Below, piece after piece: positions 56,136 through 64,000 of a stretch of DNA of 64,000 bases. The stretch is from Gerris lacustris (taxonomy: Eukaryota; Arthropoda; Insecta; Hemiptera; Gerridae). The translations under genes and the position numbers were made by a program. The notes beneath the pieces are model-generated. The model ran no database searches and was not told where the DNA came from. It worked only from the letters and a program-made list of their open reading frames with translations. Each line of letters opens with the position of its first letter. Positions within the stretch are counted from its first letter, which is position 1. The DNA is taken from the NCBI GenBank assembly GCA_951217055.1, contig OX578284.1, forward strand, positions 43,861,467 to 43,925,466, given 5' to 3'.

Positions 56136-57549
56136 TAATTGTAAGAAGAAGGGAATGAAGTTTAAAGGTGTTTTTCGGCCTCATCGGTGCCTTCAATGAA
56201 CATCAATATCTAGTAGTACATAGGCCATAGGTATTTGAACATATAGCTATAGTAACCTGTTATGTTATATTTAATCACTGATCCTCATATACTTAATATA
56301 CTCGATTGTTCACTTTAGTCACTGATGATGGCTATAAGAAAGCAAGTTTGAAAAATAATAATTCCTCTAGAGACGTTAAACATTTTTGTGGAGAAGCGTT
56401 AGTTTTTTTCTCACTATTAAATATTAATTCTCTTTACGCGACATTTTCTACTTAACTATTAAGTCGGGTCAAGTTAGAGGTTTAAATTTTGTATCTTGCT
56501 CTCGGCCTGAGATAGTAACTGAAGTTAGTGATGATCATAAGAATGGATGTGGTGTCCAGACATAGACTTTAAAGATAGTCGAGGAAGAAACAAAGCTTTT
56601 GGTAAATGCTTCAAACTCGACTGACATGAATTTTAGAAAATTTATAAAATAAGTAATATTTGCTAAAATTTCGAGGAACTTAATAATTAATGAAATCAAT
56701 AATGAATAAAAGCGAACAGTATATTTTCTCAATTAATTAACAATCAATTAAGCGATAATGGTAGATTAGGGGATATTAGTTAATTATTTATTTGACGTCA
56801 AATCTCAGTTTTCATAAGTGTAATTAGTTATTTAAAGTCAAAGAACTTGTCGAAGGATATGACCTCGGCATATTAAGTAATTTGTTAGCGAAAGTATTTA
56901 GTTGAGGACTTAAATTTAACTTCTACTAAAGTTTAAACATTAAGAAGCTTTGGACATCAGCAACCACTTAGCTAAATCGGACAAGGCTTTAGCTATAAAT
57001 CATATTGATACCCTAAGGATATTATAAAACCTATACTTAATCTATATTATATTCATATTTTTTTCCAACTACTGAATAAAATATATAGTTAATATTATAA
57101 ATATATAAAAGTCAAATATCATATTTTATAATATAAAATAAGAAATTTTACATTTGTTTTACGCTGTAAATAGAAAAAGTTATTTAATTAAGTTATTTAA
57201 TAATTTTATGACTATTTAATTCTGATAGTTAAAATATATAGGTGGTTATTTTGATTTGATTTATTACCTATTTATTGATATTACTTATTATAATCTTTAG
57301 TTTTATTGATTTTACCAATCTATCATTCATTTAAACTTAAACTTTACTTATTTAAAATTTAATTTTGTACTACATATATTCATTGTTGTATCTTATTTAA
57401 ATTTTGTATTAGCTGTCTACTGTTACTTAATGACTTCATTCTATGTAAAATTGAACTTGTCATTCAGAATATTTATGTTCTAATCTAAAACTAATTTAAC
57501 TAAAATAAATCTGTACTAAACGTTTTCATATTCGAGTATTTATTAGTTG
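56136..57549. other. AT-rich spacer, no gene seen
   Basis: Nothing recognisable. Confidence 0.5.
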
Positions 57550-57910
57550 TTTCGGGGTTTCGTGGTTACATTTAATCAAAATATTCCACAAAAATCATCC
57601 TATGCTATTTTTACCTTTTTTCACAGTTATTAGATTTGTTTACTACCTATACCAGATTTAGCTGTACATTTTTTATAGCGCCCTAAAATGTATAGCCAAA
57701 ATTCAATTCTTGATTCGTCTTAGGTTTTCATTTTTCTGAACGTGTACGGGACGTACGTATGGGACATACGTCTGCACAGATTACAAACAACGGACTGCTG
57801 ACAGACATGCTTTAAACAAAAAAATGTGTTTAACCATCAAAATCTCAAAATCGAATGGCTACTTCATTTCAAAATTTCCTTCTTTATGTTTTATTAGAAA
57901 GTAAAAAGTG
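57550..57910 (-). repeat. R1 dispersed repeat, decayed copy
   Basis: On the - strand it runs from a CTTTCTAATAAAACATAAAG start, through GATTTTGAGATTTTGATGG and CTGTGCAGACGTATG, to a tail with TTAAATGTAACCACGAAACC. Confidence 0.55.
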
Positions 57911-57973
57911 GCATTATTAAACAAAGCCGGATTTTGACTGAAAATAGTGTCAATATGACTGAAACAATAGTCT

Positions 57974-58108
57974 CAGTGGCGTATCCAGCGGCTAGGTCTG
58001 GAGGGGGCACATTCTAAGTCAGTTTAGATTGGAGGGGGGGGGGGGAACCGTAGTGGTTGCTGTGCCCCCTGTGCCCCCTGTGCCCCCCTGGATACGCCAC
58101 TGCCACTG
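57974..58108. mobile_element. Small hAT-type MITE, 135 bp
   Basis: CAGTGGCGTATCCAG (57974-57988) is mirrored by its exact complement at 58088-58102; the last hexamer CCACTG is doubled, so the element ends at 58108. AATAGTCT is duplicated exactly at 57966-57973 and 58109-58116 (8 bp). CAGTGG...CCACTG plus an 8-bp duplication fits hAT. The interior has a 13-base G-run and tandem GTGCCCCCT. Confidence 0.85.
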
Positions 58109-58139
58109 AATAGTCTTAATAATATTAAGTTAGTATTAG

Positions 58140-58221
58140 TGGCTAGATGTATATCCCTAACTTAAATTGTAAATACTAAACGGCCAGATGTAAATCCCTT
58201 ACTTAAATTGTAAATACTAAA
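58140..58221. repeat. Tandem duplication, about 41-bp unit x2
   Basis: GGCTAGATGTATATCCCTAAC and GGCCAGATGTAAATCCCTTAC each lead into TTAAATTGTAAATACTAAAC. Confidence 0.85.
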
Positions 58222-59860
58222 CTGATCGTATTTTTGCGATCACTGATGTTGGCTTTTACTTCCTGAGTGAAAAATCTGATTCAATAAAATTTAAGTTATA
58301 ATTTTAGACATTTAATTTCTTATAAACCTCCCTACGTTCGGAGGCATTTTTAACTACCCTTAAAATTCGAAGGTATTTGCAACTACCCTAACATTTTCTT
58401 GTTAAGAAAATGTGTAAGTTAATAATGAGAACTGAAAATAGAGCTTAACTAATAAAAAAACTAGCACACTATGCCAATGATTAAAGAAATATTAGAGGTG
58501 TGATAGACTAGTATGTATTTCACGTGCTAACTTAGTCATACTTCATTAAATTGCTTTAAAATGCGACGCAGTTTGAACAGACTTAATTTAAAATCGTAAA
58601 TCCTTATTGAAATACTTGTTGTTTGTTCTACACTTAATGTGGTATGTAGTTTATGTTTGCTGCGTGACCGGTATTTAAAAGTCAATGCATTATTCAAGTT
58701 TACCTAATTGAGTTTTTTTTTTGCGTGGTTAGACTCTTTCAGCATAGTAGTTGAGTAAAGCGGGAAGGTCGCTACCTTTTTGTTTTTATTATAAAGAATT
58801 AATATGTTTTTATGTTTCTCGTGCTATCTAGCGGATTATTCTTAAACTAATGGTTCTATTGTTGTGGTAAGCAGGTGGTGCCACCTGTCGGTTTACTAGT
58901 CTCACTAAAGTTCACTTTTACCTTCAGCAGCTCCCCGCTAGTTCGCCGCTGGTTCCCATGGTCCTCCCTCTCCATCGCCACTAGTTGATTGTTTGTAGCC
59001 CCTCCTACTCTATCCTACTGGTTAGGTTTATCTGAAAGTAGTGAAAGTTTTACTAAAGGCTCCGAGGGTTGTCTGGTTCTATCCGTCCTTGCAAACTTGC
59101 AGGGCTGCAACTTGGAGCAACTGCACTGTCCCTGATTTACATTCTTTATTTACATTGACTCTGCTTGGTAGCTAGTTCTGACGAGTAACCCGCATGTTTA
59201 GTCACACTCTTTTTAAAGAAAATTGATAATAATTTCTTCACCTTTATAACAGCCTTTAAAAGATTGATACCAATTTGGTGCCCCTATTTATTTAAACTCT
59301 TTTTAAAGTTATCACTAGAAATCGATCCCCCAAACACCTATATTATTCTCTCGAAATGATGGCTTTTCTTAATATCAAGTGGCGTAACTATGGGTATTCG
59401 AGAAGTATACATTGACACTATTACAAATAAGATAGGGGTAGTGGTAACACCAGAAGGACAAAGATACGAAGAGAATGCAGAAACCTCCAACGAATTAAAG
59501 AAAAACAATCATTGAGATTACATTTACTCTTCATAAGTTTTTCTTTATAAGAGTTAAGGCGTCTATTTAATGATATTATTCTTGTAGATATCAAGCAAAT
59601 TTTTTGATCTTTCTGTGGTGACTGCAGGAAAGAATTTTTACGATGGTTAGTCTTGTAAGCTGTAGAAGCCTATCTGATTTTGAACTCAGGACGCATGTTT
59701 AAATTAGACAGATTCAACTTGTAACAACAAACAGACGAGTAATTCAATTTATTCTTTTATATAATAAATAAGTAATATATTAATTATGACAGCTACATCA
59801 CTCCATACACACTAAAGAACCATCGAAAAAGGTTAAACCTTCTATAACAGTAGAGCCAAC
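58222..59860. other. Spacer; palindrome at 58874 and GC-richer block
   Basis: CAGGTGGTGCCACCTG (near 58873-58888) is a 16-base palindrome-like site with two E-box cores. About 58850-59200 is GC-richer and not part of a repeat I can define. No open frame is convincing. AAGTGGCGTAACTATGGG near 59379 resembles a decayed hAT end. Confidence 0.4.
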
Positions 59861-59960
59861 CATGGGCGTAGCCAGGTTTTGACTTGGGGGGGGGGGGGGG
59901 GGGGGCAACATGTACAAATTCTTTAAATTCTAAAAGTGGGGGGGGGGGGATACATTTAAT
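59861..59960. mobile_element. Solo hAT-like terminus
   Basis: CCATGGGCGTAGCCAGG near 59860 matches the left end of the 38893 element, followed by two G-runs (about 20 and 11 bases). No right end is present nearby. Confidence 0.55.
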
Positions 59961-59994
59961 TGATTCTCGGACACCAATCAAGGTAGTTATCAAA

Positions 59995-60290
59995 ATTAAA
60001 GATAAGAAAAATCCCACAAAAAAGTCTCATTCACTTTTTAACGTACACTGGACGGTTTACGAATATAGGGCGAAGAATATCTGTAAATATGTAGTATCCG
60101 TTGCCGCACCACTTTTTATGTATTTTTACGAATATCTCACTTACTACTCGGAGACAAATTAATGTAATTATCAAAAAGAAATATTATTCAAATTTCCCAC
60201 AAAAATATTTCATTTTTTACGCGTACAACGAATGGTTTAGCAAAACTTAGCTTACTATAATTTGCGTAGTGTCTGTTTTTGCACTATTGG
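59995..60290 (+). repeat. R3 dispersed repeat copy
   Basis: TCCCACAAAAAAGTCTCATTC, ACGTACACTGGACGGTTTAC, TTTTTACGAATATCTCACTT, CTCGGAGACAAATTAA and GCGTACAACGAATGGTTTAGC parallel 42885-43215. Confidence 0.65.
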
Positions 60291-60394
60291 CTAACTTTTA
60301 TACATTTTATAAATTTAGTAGTTTTAAAAATATAAGTGTTAATAATAATGATTTTGTTTTTTGCACGCTGAAGAGGAGAAGCTATAAATTTAAT

Positions 60395-60515
60395 ATACAT
60401 ATCTGCATACCTTCCAAATCTGTTTTAAAAGGTTAAATAATAGACAGACGGACAGGCAAGAGTTTCCCCTGCTTTCTGGAACGAAATTTTAAATTCGGAG
60501 ACAAAAAGAATTCGT
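60395..60515 (-). repeat. R2 dispersed repeat fragment
   Basis: ACCTTCCAAATCTG, GACAGACGGACAGGCA, AGTTTCCCCTG and AAATTCGGAGAC follow the inverted R2 order of 37676-37830, much shortened. Confidence 0.45.
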
Positions 60516-60822
60516 TCAGCAATAAATTAGGTAAACATGTGTCAACTGTAAACAAATAAGAACTTTTGATTTCGAGTTTATATAAGAGAGAAAAAGATGT
60601 TATGCAGGACAATTTGGAAGATCTCAGAACAGTGGAGGTAGTATTTAAAAATACGAGAGAAGAATCTTTGATTATTTATTGAATTACACAACTACATTAA
60701 TTATATAAATGTTAATTATACAATGTTTTTAAATCGGTCATCGAGTACTAAATTTGGTGTGAGTAAATTTATACAAATGTATACTAGCAACAATAAAAAG
60801 GAAGACAAAATAAAATAAATTA
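60516..60822. other. AT-rich spacer, no gene seen
   Basis: Nothing recognisable. Confidence 0.4.
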
Positions 60823-60899
60823 AAATAATAATGATAATACTAATAATAATAAGTCAACAATAAAAAATGATTAGAATGATAAGTCTGATTATTATTGTT

Positions 60900-60934
<35 letters not shown>

Positions 60935-61045
60935 TAGTTTACCATAAACAATATTAAGTATAATGAGTTTGATTATTATTAATAAATTATCATATATTAA
61001 GTATAATAAGTTTGATTATTATTCATAAATAATCATATATTAAGT
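60823..61045. repeat. (AAT)n microsatellite and adjacent 59-bp duplication
   Basis: AAT/ATA trinucleotides dominate 60823-60935. Then ATTAAGTATAATGAGTTTGA and ATTAAGTATAATAAGTTTGA start two copies of a unit ending TCATATATTAAGTA. Confidence 0.75.
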
Positions 61046-61129
61046 AAATATCTAGGTAACTGCCTCTTCAGACTAGCAGGAACGGTTTGGAAGAAAAGAA
61101 GTTCTACTAAAGGTTTGGGTGCTTTGGAT

Positions 61130-61500
61130 CATACAAGAAATAGAGATGCCGGGTTAAAATGGATAAAAATTAAAAAATGTTGAAGAACAATATTTTGAGG
61201 GACTTGTAAAGATCTCTAAAAGCTGGAGGTATTATTTAATCATTAAAAGACAGTCCTGTAAAATAAGAAACAGACCTTTAAAGATATCAATTCAGATGTC
61301 GGGTTTAATTAATGATATGGGTAAAAGAAAAAGAAATGTGGTGGGACATTTTGAGAGACCTAGGTTTTGTCTAGATGGAGGTAATAAAAAAATGAAAAAA
61401 AATCCTTTAATATTAAATATAGGTAAACAAATTAAAAGGACAATCGATTTTAGACCCATTTCGATTTTAAAGAGATGTAGAATAATGCAGTATTAAAAAA
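61130..61500. repeat. Possible diverged tandem repeat, about 145-bp unit
   Basis: GAGATGCCGGGTTAA near 61144 and CAGATGTCGGGTTTAA near 61291 each precede GGGAC-TTT-A-AG and TGGAGGTAAT-like segments. A third weak match to the end part lies near 60605. The 66-residue frame at 61296-61496 is Lys-rich and unrecognised. Confidence 0.35.
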
Positions 61501-61867
61501 AAGAGGAATTTAAGAAAAAAATATAAAGGGTAAAAATGATCTTAACAATTGATCAATAAAGTTGTATTGATTGCAGAGACTTTTTTCGATTTATATGCTT
61601 TGCTTTGTGTGTGTTTTTTTTGTCTAATTGACAATACATTATAATATAATATCGGGTAATTTAAAATAAAGAAATAAGGTGTTTTTATAGTCTCACGAGG
61701 TTTATATTACACCTGATTTTTGTACCTTTAAAGAACATTACTACGGTCTAATAATGAACAGGTTGAGGTTGAACATAATAATAATGATAATAGAGAAAAT
61801 ATGTATATACAAAAAAAGAGAGATTTTTTTTATTTGTTGGTGCGTGTATATGAGGTTCGTATGAATG
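61501..61867. other. AT-rich spacer, no gene seen
   Basis: Nothing recognisable. Confidence 0.4.
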
Positions 61868-61889
61868 AATGATATATATATATATATAC

Positions 61890-61980
<91 letters not shown>
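61868..61980. repeat. (AT)n microsatellite
   Basis: Nearly pure AT dinucleotide with one ACATAATA break near 61889. Confidence 0.95.
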
Positions 61981-61981
<1 letters not shown>

Positions 61982-62046
61982 GTATGTATAAATGAAGAAA
62001 TAAAAATGAGGGTGTAGTTTTATTATTTTAAATTAAAAAAAATGGT

Positions 62047-62049
<3 letters not shown>

Positions 62050-62079
<30 letters not shown>
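62050..62079. repeat. Poly-T tract, 30 bases
   Basis: An unbroken T-run. It could be the complement of a retroposed poly-A tail, but no flanking duplication was identified. Confidence 0.9.
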
Positions 62080-62080
<1 letters not shown>

Positions 62081-62157
62081 TACATGAAAAAAATAAACAA
62101 TGGTGTTTTTGGTGATTGATCTACATTTGTTTGATTGTTGATTGTGGTATACTGGAT

Positions 62158-62349
62158 CTAGTGGAGCACCAGGTCGGGTTGGATTGCTTTTCCTCCCCCA
62201 CCAGTGTTGATAATTCCCTCACTCCGGACAGGTGCCACGTTGAACAATGATTCCCGAGAGGCTTTGGGTCGGACGGTGGGAGGTAAATACGGTTTTTTAT
62301 ACGACACTAGAGTTACCCTAGTCAAACTGAAAACCTCTTCAGTCGCCTT
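62158..62349 (-). other. Possible host exon or coding relic, unidentified
   Basis: The - strand is open for 63 codons after a TGA (62350-62352) and reaches a TAG at 62158-62160. It includes VTLVSYKKPYLPPTVRPKAS, then ESLFNVAPVRSEGIINTGGG. Composition is protein-like and unlike the surroundings. Beyond the TAG the frame stays open (IQYTTINNQTNVDQ). A CAG acceptor-like site lies at 62327-62329, with a poor pyrimidine tract. There is no ATG. A + strand frame is also open here, so GC-richness alone could explain it. Confidence 0.3.
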
Positions 62350-62365
62350 TCAGTCGTAACGCTTA

Positions 62366-64000
62366 TTGTTTCGGATTACGTTCGATTTTTTTATTTGTTT
62401 TGTTTTCGGCTTCTTCAATAAGTTCCGTACGAACGATATTTTAGATTACGATTGATACAAAAAATAATCTCCCCTTTGATCGGTTCGTGAAATAATAAAA
62501 ATAAAAATCTTTAATTTAAATAAACAATTTTATTATTGGTCTGGGTTAGTGAATTAAAAGAGTATTGAATTAACTATTTTTAATTAATGAATGGATGTTA
62601 TCATGTGTTTATTATAAATATTAATTCTTCTATTGTACAACTATAATAAAGCGTTACCTCTAAAACCAAATAAAATTAATTATTATTATAAATATTTTAT
62701 ATATTTATCTTTAAATTGAATTATCAAGTTTTATTGATATTTTTCCCCCTAAAATTAATTTCAGAAGACAATTTATTTATTTTATTGACTGGTAAAATTT
62801 TATTGAAATCTTTGACAACTAAAATAAAAAAACAAGTATTATTTATTTATCGTTGACAATAAATATTTAAATTAAATTAGATACATACTTTATGTAATAT
62901 TGTTGACAAATTAAAATTCATTGTTTAATATCGTCGCATATTAGAAAATGAATTGATTAATATCATAGACAAATTCAAATTAATTGATTTTCACCAAATT
63001 AAATTTAATTTATTAATACCTTTGACTACTACAAAAACTATTATCGTTACATAAAATATGTAGGTATTAAACAATTAATTTTATTCATATAAATATTATA
63101 AATAATTACTTATAAATAAATTGTTTAATTATAATGTCATTAAATTATATTAGTCTTTACTTAAAATTACTAATGAATTTGGTTTTATTAGGTTACGAAC
63201 ACTATTTTAGAATTCCCTATTATATTTTGTTTTAAATATAAAAATTAATTTGTTATTTAAACATTTATTTATTGAAGCGAACATTTTTTGTATTATTGTT
63301 TTGTTTAAATTATAATTTTTTTGATCCTGGAGGGTAAGAAGGAATATAATATATTAGAATTTAAGTATATGATTGAAGCGTTTCGAGCCAAAGGTGGAGC
63401 CTAATCTCCAAAGAATTTGGTTTAAGATTTTGATTGAAATTTTGATCGGATTGATTTCCGAAGAGATTGCGATGGAATATTTTGATTATTTCAAAAATTG
63501 CAAATAAACTTATTAATTTCATATTGAGCCCATTATAGAACTTCCAGAGTTAAAATGGTTCTAAGATCCCCGCTCATTTACTTAATCCGCTTAATGAAAA
63601 ATTGCGGGAAGGCCCCATACTGACTCGAAACACCTCAACTAATAACTTTTATTAATTATATAGCTTGAATTATTTATGGTTATTAATAAGTAGGCTTATT
63701 ATATGATTAAGGTTTTATTTGTCTAATATGATCAGAGATTTTGTAGAATGAATTTATGAATGAATGATTGTATAATTGATTTTCTTGTTTCCACATAACA
63801 TTTAGTGGAACTTATTTATTTTGTATGGTCATCATATCATTTATCTTGAGTGCTGTTTGCAAAAGAATTGGCTTTCAACAATAATTGGTCATCTAGAAAT
63901 CTAGAGTGTAAAATTCAAATAAGAAAAGAAGTAATGATGAAAAATATAATTTTAGTAAAAAAAAAAATTTTTGTTAAAGCAGACTTTTAAATGTGATTGT
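62366..64000. other. Very AT-rich spacer, no gene seen
   Basis: No coding frame or repeat unit is recognisable. The sequence from about 62500 to 63330 is almost entirely A and T. Confidence 0.5.

Noticed and set aside
59884..60162. 92-codon + strand frame starting with Met and a Gly run
   Set aside because: The Gly residues come from a poly-G tract at a hAT-like end and the rest lies in an R3 repeat.

Overview
The window looks like non-coding eukaryotic DNA, probably from an arthropod. It is strongly A+T-rich by eye. It holds microsatellites, many degraded transposons and one intact Ty3/gypsy-type retrotransposon whose Gag and Pol resemble those of arthropod elements. No rRNA, true tRNA, CRISPR array or bacterial-style operon is visible. 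The species cannot be named from this sequence, and the arthropod call is an inference.

I find no convincing host protein-coding gene in 64 kb. Two sites, at 32066/32067 and 54830/54831, each have a pyrimidine tract and CAG followed directly by a GTGAG donor. This is the architecture of recursive (ratchet) splice sites, known from very long animal introns. The sequence downstream of the two sites is also alignable. The simplest reading is that much of the window lies inside one very long + strand intron. An open frame on the - strand at 62158-62349 is the only other weak host-exon candidate.

Layout: 1-15.1 kb is AT-rich spacer with copies of two dispersed repeat families (called R1 and R2 here), a pogo-like MITE at 8641-9041 and a non-LTR reverse transcriptase relic near 10.3 kb. 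15125-19205 is a complete LTR retrotransposon with identical 100-bp LTRs, a primer-binding site, gag, pol and a polypurine tract. Its gag-pol junction carries a strong candidate -1 frameshift signal: slippery heptamer, 6-nt spacer, 8-bp stem and a possible pseudoknot. 19.9-38.1 kb is spacer with MITEs, satellites, foldbacks and a long (AT)n tract.

38568-44182 is a nested transposon block. An outer hAT-like element with an 8-bp target duplication (TTTAGACC) contains a second hAT-like element at 38893-41633 (duplication GCTATTAA) and a long hairpin MITE at 43440-43852 (duplication ATTATTTG). 44.2-64 kb is more spacer with an R1 cluster, further foldbacks, a small hAT MITE at 57974-58108, and microsatellites.

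Gag, Pol and the cis signals of the retrotransposon form one self-contained replication unit. The other elements are non-autonomous or decayed, with no intact transposase seen. All family calls come from reading motifs by eye; no database search was possible.
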